Shown: piece after piece, positions 53,786 to 61,525 of the stretch | Position numbering within the stretch: the stretch's first letter is position 1 | Layout of the letters: each line of letters begins with the position of its first letter | NCBI RefSeq assembly: GCF_000729995.1 | Contig: NZ_JNFG01000203.1 | Location: forward strand, 17,210 to 81,209 | Source of the DNA: Caballeronia sordidicola | GTDB lineage: Bacteria; Pseudomonadota; Gammaproteobacteria; Burkholderiales; Burkholderiaceae | Length of the DNA stretch: 64,000 nucleotides | Direction of reading: 5' to 3' | Program-made: the position numbers and the translations under genes | Notes under the pieces: model-generated | What the model was told of the DNA's origin: nothing | What the model saw: only the letters and a program-made list of their open reading frames with translations | Databases searched by the model: none

Positions 53786-54710
53786 GTTCGTGTCCGATCA
53801 GGCTGAAGGCTTGCGCCGTCTGCTGACACGCAACGGCTCCCGGGTCGTGGCAGTGTGCGGCGCCCCGGCAGGTGGATTGGGGGGGACCGGCAATACTTCG
53901 ACGGTCGTCAACCTCGCCTCGGCGCTCGCCGCGCAAGGCAAGGATGTGCTGGTAATCGATGAGCGCCATAACGCGTTGTCGGTGAGCCGGCTGGCGAAGG
54001 TGCCCGACAACGGCGCACTGGGCGCCGTGTTGTCCGGCAAGCGTTTCTTGCAGGACGCCGTCACGCGCACGCCGTTCGGCTTTTCGGTGATCGCCGCGCC
54101 TCGCGACGAACGCATCAGCCAGGACGCCGCGCATTGCCGGGTGCTGCTCGACGGGCCCGCCGATGTGGTCCTGATCGATACCCAGCTTGACCGTAGCGGC
54201 GCGCTGTCGAATCTGGCCGTGCAAGCGCACGACTTCGTGATCGTGACCCGCGTGGCGCCTGCCGCGATCACCGAGGCGTACGCCTGCATCAAGCGTCTGC
54301 ATTACGCACACGCTATCGGGCGGTTCCGGGTCGTCGTGAATCACGTGAAGAACGGTGCCGACGCGCAAATCGCTTTCGATAACCTCGCGGGCGTCGCCGG
54401 CCGCTATCTCGCGGTGCAGCTCATGCCGGCGGGCTGCGTGGCGGAAGATCCGCGCGTGGCGCGGGCGCACGAGCTGTCGCGTTGCGCGGTGGAAGCTTTT
54501 CCGGCGACGGCAGCAGCCCGGGATTATCGGCAGATTGCCGCTGAATTGCAGTACTGGCCGATGCCACAAGCGTCTCAGTTTGAATGGCCCGTGCAGTCCT
54601 TGCGAGCGGAAACGCAGCAAGAGGTAGAGCGTTCGATCAACTCCGGCGCGGTACGTCGCGCCGAAACGCCATTGATGCAGCGTGCGATGAGCAGCCCCGC
54701 GTCCGTGTGA
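53778..54710 (+). CDS. flhG: MinD/ParA-like flagellar number regulator FlhG (FleN)
   Basis: A 310-residue protein, start TTG 53778 (LDKFVSDQAEGLRRL), inside the end of flhF with AGG upstream. An ATG at 53766 is possible. The fold is MinD-like (NLASALAAQGKDVLVIDE; DVVLIDTQLDRSGALS). The P-loop reads GAPAGGLGGTGNTST: the signature Lys and the P-loop Lys of KGGxGKT are both absent, so ATP use may be altered. FlhG restrains FlhF and flagellar number. Confidence 0.9.
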   Translation: MDKFVSDQAEGLRRLLTRNGSRVVAVCGAPAGGLGGTGNTSTVVNLASALAAQGKDVLVIDERHNALSVSRLAKVPDNGALGAVLSGKRFLQDAVTRTPFGFSVIAAPRDERISQDAAHCRVLLDGPADVVLIDTQLDRSGALSNLAVQAHDFVIVTRVAPAAITEAYACIKRLHYAHAIGRFRVVVNHVKNGADAQIAFDNLAGVAGRYLAVQLMPAGCVAEDPRVARAHELSRCAVEAFPATAAARDYRQIAAELQYWPMPQASQFEWPVQSLRAETQQEVERSINSGAVRRAETPLMQRAMSSPASV

Positions 54711-54740
54711 TGCCGCAAGAGAAGGAACAAGGTGAATGCG

Positions 54741-55472
54741 ATGTATAACGCCCAGGGAAAACTGTCACAGTCCGAAGTCCTGACCCGCTACGCGCCGCTG
54801 GTGCGCCGGCTCGGACTGCAGCTCGTGGCGAAAATGCCGGCCAGCGTCGATCTGGACGACCTGATCCAGGCCGGCATGATCGGCTTGCTGGATGCGGCCG
54901 GCCGCTATAAGGAAGATCAGGGCGCTCAGTTCGAGACCTACGCCAGCCAGCGGATTCGCGGCGCGATGCTCGACGAGTTGCGCGCCAACGACTGGCTGCC
55001 GCGCAGCATGCGCAAGACCTCGCGCGAAGTGGAATCCGCGGTGCACAAGGTCGAGCAGCATCTCGGCCGGTCAGCGAGCGAGCAGGAAGTGGCCGAGCAC
55101 CTGAACATGCCGCTGATTGAATACCAGGCCATGCTGCAGGATCTGCATGGCAGCCAGTTGATCTATTACGAAGACTTCGACCGGTCTTCCGATGACGAGC
55201 CGTTTCTCGACCGTTATTGCGTCGATAAAGCCGACCCGCTCTCCGCGTTGCTCGACGGCAGCTTGCGCTCCGCGCTGGTTGATGCCATCGATAAATTGCC
55301 GGAACGCGAAAAGCTGCTGATGAGCTTGTATTACGAGAAGGGCTTGAACCTGCGCGAAATTGGCGCGGTGATGGAAGTCAGCGAATCGCGTGTGTGCCAG
55401 TTGCATAGCCAGGCTGTTGCGCGGCTGCGGGCGAAGTTGCGGGAACAGGCTTGGTCGGGCGTGGAAGCTTGA
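54741..55472 (+). CDS. fliA: Flagellar sigma factor sigma-28 FliA
   Basis: A 243-residue sigma-70-family factor. Region 2 (LVRRLGLQLVAKMPASVDLDDLIQAGMIGLLDAAGRY; ETYASQRIRGAMLDELRANDWLPRSMR), region 3 (VAEHLNMPLIEY) and region 4 (LPEREKLLMSLYYEKGLNLREIGAVMEVSESRVCQLHSQAVARLR) are all complete. ATG 54741 is chosen; a GTG at 54732 is a near alternative. It transcribes late genes; matching promoters are found before fliS, ycgR, flgK and flgM in this window. Confidence 0.96.
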   Translation: MYNAQGKLSQSEVLTRYAPLVRRLGLQLVAKMPASVDLDDLIQAGMIGLLDAAGRYKEDQGAQFETYASQRIRGAMLDELRANDWLPRSMRKTSREVESAVHKVEQHLGRSASEQEVAEHLNMPLIEYQAMLQDLHGSQLIYYEDFDRSSDDEPFLDRYCVDKADPLSALLDGSLRSALVDAIDKLPEREKLLMSLYYEKGLNLREIGAVMEVSESRVCQLHSQAVARLRAKLREQAWSGVEA

Positions 55473-55496
55473 GCCCCGGCAGGTAGACGTAGTAGT

Positions 55497-56588
55497 TCAG
55501 GTTTCGAAATCCGCGCTGTCGGCGAATACTGTCTGACCCTTACCTTGCGCCTTGGCGCGATACATTGCACGATCAGCTGCGCGCATCAGCGCGGCAATAT
55601 CCGTGTAACTGGGGCTCAGGTCCGGCGAAATCAGGCACGCGCCAATACTCGCCGATACATTCATCACCCGGTCCTGCACCGACCGCATTTCCGCCAGCAC
55701 CGCGTGTACGCCGTTTGCCACCGTCTGCACGGCGTGGTTGCCGGTCACGTGCCGCGCCAGCACGACGAATTCGTCGCCGCCGAGGCGTGCGACTGTGTCG
55801 GTGGTTCTTACTCTTCTTGCCAGCAGCGCCGCGAAGGTTTGCAGCACGACGTCGCCGACTTCGTGGCCGTAGGTATCGTTGACTTCCTTGAAGCCGTCGA
55901 GATCGATCAGCAGCAGCGCGGTCGCGCCTTCCTGTCCCGTCGATATCGCCATCACCGCCCGGCCGATGGTCTGTTCCAGCATGTAGCGGTTGCTCAAGCC
56001 CGTGAGGGGGTCGGTGCCGGCCTTGAGCGCGAGGTCGCGGTTCGCGCTGCCGAGGCGGCCGATCAGCACCGCGAGATAGATCGATGCCCCAAGGACGCTT
56101 AGGCCAATCCCTAGCGCCGCGGACTGATTGACCATCCACCAGGGCTGCAAGACGGACAAGGCGACGATACCCAACAGCGCCGTTCCACACGACAACGCCA
56201 GCGTGCGCTTGCCGTAACGCCCGGCCGCGCCGATCAGAAAAAGGAAAACGGCCCACAGCATGGGCAGGGTGAGCGCGCCTCCGGCACCGAGGACCACGGT
56301 GAGGAGGACCTGATCGGCGACAGTCGTGCAGGCGAGGCGCAGATCCGACTGCCGCTGCATTTTGCTGATGATTAGCCGGGTCGCGACGCCGTAGATCAGA
56401 CAAAGCGCGAGCGCGTGGAAACTGGCGATGGCGGCCGGCGTTGGATCGGACCACGCCAGCACACCGTAGACTGCCGCTGCGAGGCCGCCCAGTATGACTC
56501 GTAGCGTTGCCTGCTCTTTTTCCGGATCGTGATGCGGCGACCACACGTAACCGCGCTGCCGGTGCAAGGGGTCCTTCGCCTGCCCCAT
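55497..56588 (-). CDS. Membrane-bound GGDEF diguanylate cyclase
   Basis: A 363-residue protein from ATG 56588 (GGGAGG upstream). Five or six N-terminal membrane segments (about 30-175) precede a GGDEF domain (about 200-355): DPLTGLSNRYMLEQ, the active GGDEF loop in ARLGGDEFVVL, and the inhibitory I-site RTTD exactly 5 residues before it. It should make c-di-GMP with product inhibition. Convergent with fliA; with YcgR in the same locus it may link c-di-GMP to motility. Confidence 0.9.
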   Translation of the reverse strand: MGQAKDPLHRQRGYVWSPHHDPEKEQATLRVILGGLAAAVYGVLAWSDPTPAAIASFHALALCLIYGVATRLIISKMQRQSDLRLACTTVADQVLLTVVLGAGGALTLPMLWAVFLFLIGAAGRYGKRTLALSCGTALLGIVALSVLQPWWMVNQSAALGIGLSVLGASIYLAVLIGRLGSANRDLALKAGTDPLTGLSNRYMLEQTIGRAVMAISTGQEGATALLLIDLDGFKEVNDTYGHEVGDVVLQTFAALLARRVRTTDTVARLGGDEFVVLARHVTGNHAVQTVANGVHAVLAEMRSVQDRVMNVSASIGACLISPDLSPSYTDIAALMRAADRAMYRAKAQGKGQTVFADSADFET

Positions 56589-56941
56589 TCTGAGCCTCCC
56601 TGATGTGATGTCGAAGGTGATGCCGAAGTGCTGGTCGATGCCGCGTTTTCTGCAGTTTTTCTGCATTTTTTCTGCAGTGCTTGCGTAGTGCAGAATCGCA
56701 ATCGTACTGCGTCATTGAAAAGTGACTGAAAAGCGCACGAATCGGCTAGATTTATGGCGGATTTGTGCTTACTTGTTGAGATCGATTTCGAACGGGGCGG
56801 GATGCGTTCGGCGCGTTAGGGCGTTTTGATGGCTAGCGGTTCTGCCCGGCTTCGTTTCGAATCGTTGTTTGAGCCGATATTTGTCGCGTTGCTTGATTCG
56901 TTGCTTGATCTTTATTTACTACGCAGGTTTTTCGACGTCCG
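56589..56941. repeat. Divergent intergenic region with two short tandem repeats
   Basis: 56646-56676 holds three copies of a T-tract plus CTGCA with an 11-base period, giving helically phased T-tracts upstream of the cyclase gene. 56888-56909 holds two copies of GTTGCTTGAT with a 12-base period upstream of the Rieske gene. Both may be curvature or regulator sites. Nothing else is recognised in these 353 bases. Confidence 0.5.
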
Positions 56942-58027
56942 ATGCAACCCTCTGAATTTGCTTCTTCCGTTGGCGGTATGAGCGCTGCCGATGACGCCCA
57001 CTCCACGCCCGATGCCGCGTTGCTCGGCGAATGGCTGCCTGTCTGTAATAGCGCCGATGTCCCCGCCGGGGAATTGCGTGGGTTTGTGGTGGCGGGTGAA
57101 CGGCTGGTGGTCTGGCGCAACGCGTCGGAGAATGAAGACTCGGCAGCGCAGCCCGATATTTCCACCGATGTCCACGTCTGGCGCGATCGCTGTCCGCATC
57201 GCGGAGCGCAGTTGTCGTTGGGCTCGGTGACGGGCGGCTTGATTACGTGCCCTTATCACGGCTGGCGCTATGACGTCGATGGTCAATGCATCCACATTCC
57301 CGCCAATCCTTCGATACGCCCCGCGAAGCGCGCTTGCGCGCGGACGTATCGCGTGGAGGAGAAATACGGCGTGGTGTGGACGTGCCTTGGCGAGCCCTCG
57401 CGTCCGCTTGATTTCTTTCCGGAGTACGACACGCCCGGTGCGCGCCGGATCAATCTTGCGGCGCAGACGGTGCGTTCATCGGCACCGCGTGTGGTCGAGA
57501 ATTTCCTCGATATGGCGCACTTCCCGTTTGTGCATACCGGCATTCTCGGCGATGCATCGCATGCAGAAGTACAGGATTACGAAGTGATTGAGACGGAGGG
57601 AGGGCTTGAGGCGCGGCAGTGCCGGTTCTGGCAACCCGCGGGGTTGCCGGGACAGGAGGGCGTGGATATTGACTATGTGTATCGAGTGAAACGGCCGCTG
57701 GTGGCGAGTTTGTCGAAGGCAGCGCAGCACGGTGCGGGCGCGTTGCATCTGTTGCTCGTGGCGTCGCCGGTGAGTGAAACGGAGACGCGGACGTGGATGG
57801 TGTCGGTGTTCGAGGATGAATCCGCGCACTCCGATCAGGAGCTGTATGACTTCAATATGCAGATACTGATGCAGGACACGCCGAGCGTGGAATCGCAATG
57901 GCCAAAGCGGCTACCGCTTGATCCGCAGGCGGAGTTGCATCAGGTTTGTGATCGGCTGTCGGTGGCGTACAGGGGGTATTTGAGGGAGCGGGGGTGGGGG
58001 TATGGGACGGAGGTGAGTGGAGGTTAA
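56942..58027 (+). CDS. Rieske non-heme iron aromatic oxygenase, catalytic subunit
   Basis: A 361-residue VanA/phenoxybenzoate-dioxygenase-like protein. The Rieske cluster ligands are in CPHRGAQ and CPYHGWRYD (CxH...CxxH, about residues 82-105). The mononuclear iron site is in VVENFLDMAHFPFVH. It would hydroxylate or O-demethylate an aromatic acid using electrons from a reductase, but no reductase or ferredoxin gene lies nearby. The first 30 residues are not conserved, and ATG 56978 is an alternative start. Substrate unknown. Confidence 0.87.
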   Translation: MQPSEFASSVGGMSAADDAHSTPDAALLGEWLPVCNSADVPAGELRGFVVAGERLVVWRNASENEDSAAQPDISTDVHVWRDRCPHRGAQLSLGSVTGGLITCPYHGWRYDVDGQCIHIPANPSIRPAKRACARTYRVEEKYGVVWTCLGEPSRPLDFFPEYDTPGARRINLAAQTVRSSAPRVVENFLDMAHFPFVHTGILGDASHAEVQDYEVIETEGGLEARQCRFWQPAGLPGQEGVDIDYVYRVKRPLVASLSKAAQHGAGALHLLLVASPVSETETRTWMVSVFEDESAHSDQELYDFNMQILMQDTPSVESQWPKRLPLDPQAELHQVCDRLSVAYRGYLRERGWGYGTEVSGG

Positions 58028-58052
58028 AGGCGGGGCTGTTTCGCGCTGCACG

Positions 58053-58718
58053 TCATGCCGTTGTTCGCTCGTAGCGGATGGAGACGTCGACTGCGGCGAC
58101 CGGTATGTCGAACAGCGACGCAACTGTTCTTTTGTTTTTCTCAACCTTGAAGGCTTCGGCGACGATTTCCGTTCTGACGCCATAGTCCGTCAGCACAGGC
58201 TTGCCGAATGCGATTTCCGGATCGAACACAATCGCCTTGCTGCGCTTCAGTGGAAACCAACGTGTTGCCTGGCCGTTATCTGCAAATTCAATCCCGGTGT
58301 ACAGCGCCGGGCGAACGATTCGTTTAAACACCCAATTGCGTTTGGCAAGGTCGAGCATTTCAGTGTCGCCATGCTCTTGCAACGCTTTGGAAAAGATCGA
58401 TTGTCCATCGATCAAGAACCGATGCGCCGTAAAGGGATACTCAGTTCCAAACATCGTCTTCGCGCCATCGATAGCAGCACGAATCACCCGCAGCGGAACG
58501 TTGTGATCGCGGAAAGCCTGGACGATACGAAGCTCCATCAGGTCGCGAAAGCCGACAACCTTTGTGTCGAGGCCAGCAAGTTGGGGCGTCCATAGTGGAG
58601 CGCCAACACCATCCTTGAAGGTATGGCCGAACAGCCAGCGGCTCACATCGCGCGCTTGAGCGCCGGTGAGTTTTTCCGCTTCCTGAAGGGTGTATAGGCC
58701 AATGCCAGTGAGTTTCAT
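58053..58718 (-). CDS. DUF433 domain protein with MerR-like N-terminal helix-turn-helix
   Basis: A 221-residue protein. The N-terminus (LTGIGLYTLQEAEKLTGAQARDVSRWLFGH) looks like a MerR-type HTH. The C-terminus (IVFDPEIAFGKPVLTDYGVRTEIVAEAF...VASLFDIPVAAVDVSIRYE) is DUF433. Such proteins usually act as antitoxins for PIN-like (DUF5615) toxins. No toxin gene is next to it: the Rieske stop lies only 26 bases downstream. It is thus an orphan antitoxin-like regulator. Orphan status is observed; the antitoxin role is inferred. Confidence 0.7.
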   Translation of the reverse strand: MKLTGIGLYTLQEAEKLTGAQARDVSRWLFGHTFKDGVGAPLWTPQLAGLDTKVVGFRDLMELRIVQAFRDHNVPLRVIRAAIDGAKTMFGTEYPFTAHRFLIDGQSIFSKALQEHGDTEMLDLAKRNWVFKRIVRPALYTGIEFADNGQATRWFPLKRSKAIVFDPEIAFGKPVLTDYGVRTEIVAEAFKVEKNKRTVASLFDIPVAAVDVSIRYERTTA

Positions 58719-58947
58719 ACGTGCGTTCTACGGTGCGCGTGACAGCGACTTGAAAACTAGTTGTGGCGAGCGATGAATGCGATGTCGCGAGTACCGCTGC
58801 GCCTTACTAAGCGTCAGAAACATTGCGTAATAAGCGCCCGAGCGGATTCGCAAAAGATCTCTAAAACAAGGCCGTTAACGACGGTAGCGGCTACTGCACT
58901 CATTGGTCGTTCCAGCAAGAATTCATGCCAATCACTCGGAGCAATGC

Positions 58948-59760
58948 ATGTCCATTTCAGCACTGACAGGATCGGCTGCTAGCGCCGAGCCGCGCGCGGT
59001 TCACCGCACACGGGCAAACCAACAAAACAGCGATAACGCCGATTCTTCGTCGACCTCATCGACCAGCAGTAGCGGCGGCACAAACCCGCTGCTGCAGGCT
59101 ATTTCCGCAGCGTTGTCGCAACTTGGATTGACGTCATCGAGCGACACGTCTTCGGCCGGTTCAAGCGCAACTTCGACATCCGCGACCGATTCAACCTCGA
59201 GCGCTTCGGCACCGTCGGCGACCTCGGTAGCCGCAGCTCTGCAACAATTTCTCGGCGGGTTGTTCCAGACGGCTGGGCAGCAGGGAAGCTCGGCCCCGAC
59301 ATCGACGAGTACCAGCGACACCGCCACTAGTGCTGTTTCGGCTACCGACGCGACCAGTGCTGCTTCAACCTCAAACGCGGCGACCACCACGGCCGCGACA
59401 ACCGCGCCCACTTCGCCCACTGGCGCAGCGCCGGCTCATTCGCACGGGCATCATCGGCATGGGGGCGGAGGCGGCGGTGATCTTGCGTCCCAAATCTCCG
59501 CGCTGGCTGATTCGTTGACGTCCAGCTCAAGTAGCACTACGTCAACCACCGGCTCAACCAGTTCATCGTCCGATTCGAGCAGCGTCAGTGGTTTGACATC
59601 GGATTTTCAGAATTTGCTGTCGGCGTTGGGCTCGACGTCCGGCTCCTCGTCGAGCAGCACGAATACACAGTTGCAGACGTTCCTGCAGAGTCTTGCCAGC
59701 AATCTTCAGCAGCAAGGTGCGTCGGGCGCCACGGGGATGTTCGTTAATACGGCGGCTTGA
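58948..59760 (+). CDS. Ser/Thr/Ala-rich low-complexity protein of unknown function
   Basis: A 270-residue protein, start ATG 58948 with GGAG upstream. More than half the residues are Ser, Thr or Ala; there is a His/Gly stretch in the middle (AHSHGHHRHGGGGGGD). Short helical leucine-containing segments recur: LLQAISAALSQLGL, ALQQFLGGLFQTAG, LASQISALADSL, FQNLLSALGS and LQTFLQSLASNLQQQG. No signal peptide or membrane span. It may be an exported or surface-associated adhesin-like or effector-like protein, but this is a guess from composition. Confidence 0.6.
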   Translation: MSISALTGSAASAEPRAVHRTRANQQNSDNADSSSTSSTSSSGGTNPLLQAISAALSQLGLTSSSDTSSAGSSATSTSATDSTSSASAPSATSVAAALQQFLGGLFQTAGQQGSSAPTSTSTSDTATSAVSATDATSAASTSNAATTTAATTAPTSPTGAAPAHSHGHHRHGGGGGGDLASQISALADSLTSSSSSTTSTTGSTSSSSDSSSVSGLTSDFQNLLSALGSTSGSSSSSTNTQLQTFLQSLASNLQQQGASGATGMFVNTAA

Positions 59761-59987
59761 GGCGGGGGCTGGGCGAGGCGCAGTTATCGTCTTGTTATGA
59801 CTGCGCCTGCGTTCGGAGACGACGGCGCTGCTGGTTGAGCTGCAACTCGCACTGGCCTGGGCGCCGTTTTAGATGCAGTTCAGAAGTGATGCGCTCGCGG
59901 CGGGACCGCGTTTGCATCGTTGCCCTATTGATGTCGCTGATGAGCGAACGTCCATGATTACGTCCTGCAATCTACTGCACGACGTTG

Positions 59988-60332
59988 TCAGAGTGCATCG
60001 TGGCAAAGCGCCATCATCCTCTGCACCATTGTGCTCGAACCGTTGAGTTCCATTTCATCGGTGAAGAGTGCCTGCACGCTTGACAGCCGAACCGCGACGC
60101 CGGCCTCCAATAAGTCTTCGCTGGCAATCTTCAGCGCAAGTTGGCCCATTCGGACCCGCTCGAGCCAGTGCATCTTCAGCTGGTTCTTCTTCAGCCATCG
60201 ACGGCAACATTCAACGACATGGTCCACGCGCCATTCTTGATGCAGGGCGTACGACGCAGCAGCAATCGCGACGAGGAAGCACAGCAAGTCGGCACGCGCG
60301 CTGTCGTGCTCGGTAAGTTCAGGTTTGGTCAT
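59988..60332 (-). CDS. Small helical hypothetical protein
   Basis: A 114-residue protein that I do not recognise. It is predicted mostly helical, with one moderately hydrophobic stretch (LLCFLVAIAAASYAL) and a charged amphipathic middle (ECCRRWLKKNQLKMHWLERVRMGQLAL). Normal codon use supports coding. It stands alone between two intergenic gaps. Confidence 0.5.
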   Translation of the reverse strand: MTKPELTEHDSARADLLCFLVAIAAASYALHQEWRVDHVVECCRRWLKKNQLKMHWLERVRMGQLALKIASEDLLEAGVAVRLSSVQALFTDEMELNGSSTMVQRMMALCHDAL

Positions 60333-60484
60333 GCTTGTCGGCCCGCCTACGATTGTTTATCAACATCACCAAATGTGGGCGCAGGCCCAAGAATCAATAT
60401 GACCTGCCGTTGTGACCATCTTGGCATGCCACGGGAACAGATGCATCCTTACCCGATTCATATCGATCTATAGAAGGTAAGGCA

Positions 60485-60697
60485 ATGCCCGCCACTGTTA
60501 CGCTCTCCAGCAAATTTCAGATCTGCATTCCCAAAGCGGTTTGTGATGAACAGCATTGGGAGGTCGGACAAGAGTTCGTGTTCATTCCAAAGGGCAAAGG
60601 CGTGCTACTCATGCCCGTACCCGAATTGGAGCAACTGGTCGGCATCGCGAAGGGTGCCGGGAACGACGACCATCGTGACCGCGAGGACCGGTACTAA
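60485..60697 (+). CDS. vapB: AbrB/MazE-type antitoxin (VapB-like)
   Basis: A 70-residue swapped-hairpin DNA-binding protein: ATVTLSSKFQICIPKAVCDEQHWEVGQEFVFIPKGKGVLLMPVPELEQL, then a flexible toxin-binding tail (DDHRDREDRY). It is complete and has AAGGTAAGGC before the ATG. Its toxin partner, 11 bases downstream, is decayed, so it is now probably an orphan antitoxin that may still bind its own operator. Confidence 0.85.
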   Translation: MPATVTLSSKFQICIPKAVCDEQHWEVGQEFVFIPKGKGVLLMPVPELEQLVGIAKGAGNDDHRDREDRY

Positions 60698-60708
60698 TAG
60701 CGACATCA

Positions 60709-60975
60709 ATGCGCGTGATCGATACCTCGGCCGAGATCGGGTGGTTGGTCGACAGTGCGTAGGCAAGAAGGTGAGCAAGGAATTTCCGGACAAGTCCCGC
60801 TGTATCGTGCCGACGATCGTACAGCTCGAATTGTCGAAATGGCTGGTGCACGAGGTCTGTGAAGAACAAGCCGAACTGCATCGGGAACACAAACTGGCGA
60901 TCGCCGATGCGATCGTCTATGCAACAGCACGCGCGTTTTAACGGTCTGCCGGACACCGTGTTTTTTTCGCAAAGC
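60709..60975 (+). pseudogene. vapC: Decayed vapC PIN-domain toxin
   Basis: The start MRVIDTSAEIGWLVDSA is a normal PIN N-terminus but meets a stop after 17 codons. A one-base loss shifts the rest (GKKVSKEFPDKSRCIVPTIVQLELSKW) to another frame. After EEQA the chain jumps to ELHREHKLAIADAIVYATAR, omitting the usual central segment. A further shift leads to FNGLPDTVFF, omitting the segment before it. At least two frameshifts and two deletions make an active toxin impossible. Confidence 0.8.
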
Positions 60976-61055
60976 CAGGCCGCTTGTGAAAACCCGCGCC
61001 GGCGCCGATATCTCCGATCCGACCGGGGTCTATCAGTCTGGATCGTAACGGAGAT

Positions 61056-61100
61056 TGGTGCGCCCGGCTGGGGTCGAACCAGCACCCCCTGCCTTCGGAG
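61056..61100 (-). tRNA. 3' fragment of tRNA-Arg(CCG), probable attachment site
   Basis: On the minus strand, CTCCGAA (anticodon loop, CCG) is followed by GGCAG, a variable loop, a perfect T arm (GCTGG TTCGACC CCAGC), CGGGCGC, A and encoded CCA. The 5' half (acceptor, D arm, 5' anticodon stem) is absent: preceding bases do not pair with GGCAG. This is what integration into a tRNA 3' end leaves at the far junction. The intact copy must be elsewhere. Confidence 0.75.
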
Positions 61101-61214
61101 GAGTACAGACGCAAGTAGTCCCCTTAAAAATCAACGCCTTATACAACTCGCGAAGCTTGAAACCAAGGGTGTACGAGGTAAATCAAGGTCAAAACGTGCC
61201 GTTCCAGGTGCAAT

Positions 61215-61490
61215 TTAGGTGTAGTGCGCTTCGCTCACTCTCCCGACGTGGTGCCACGGACCGCGTGTGTTGCTACCGTCGAATGTGACCGTAACGGAAG
61301 AGACTTCCATCGCATTGAGCCCTTTCTCGAACAATCGACACGTTGCCTCGTGCCACGCGTCCCTTCCGCGTCCCTTTTCGCGGTGGAAGGGACCAAAAAC
61401 CCTCGCCGGATATGGGCGAGATACCGCCTCCAGGAGGTAGTACCCACTATCTACTAGATTTAAGTAGACATCTAGTGGATAGTGATTCAC
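61215..61490 (-). CDS. Small hypothetical protein of the integrated element
   Basis: A 91-residue ORF with GTG start and AGAGG 6 bases upstream. It is not recognised; the sequence (VYLNLVDSGYYLLEAVSRPYPARVFGPFHREKGRGR...) looks globular. It is divergent from the gene at 61526 across a palindrome that overlaps its first codons. Coding status is uncertain. Confidence 0.35.
   Translation of the reverse strand: MNHYPLDVYLNLVDSGYYLLEAVSRPYPARVFGPFHREKGRGRDAWHEATCRLFEKGLNAMEVSSVTVTFDGSNTRGPWHHVGRVSEAHYT
61447..61482. promoter_or_regulatory. Near-perfect 13-base inverted repeat between divergent small genes
   Basis: CTATCTACTAGAT (61447-61459) and ATCTAGTGGATAG (61470-61482) match in 12 of 13 positions around a 10-base spacer. 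A nested CTACT...AGTAG also occurs. It lies 44 bases before the gene at 61526 and covers the start of the leftward ORF: a likely operator. Confidence 0.6.
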
Positions 61491-61525
61491 ACTAAGCCTC
61501 TACTACGAATAAGTGAGGCGACCAA

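Noticed and set aside
59757..59957. 66-codon ORF after the Ser/Thr-rich gene
   Set aside because: Arg/Cys-rich composition, overlap with the previous stop and no ribosome binding site.
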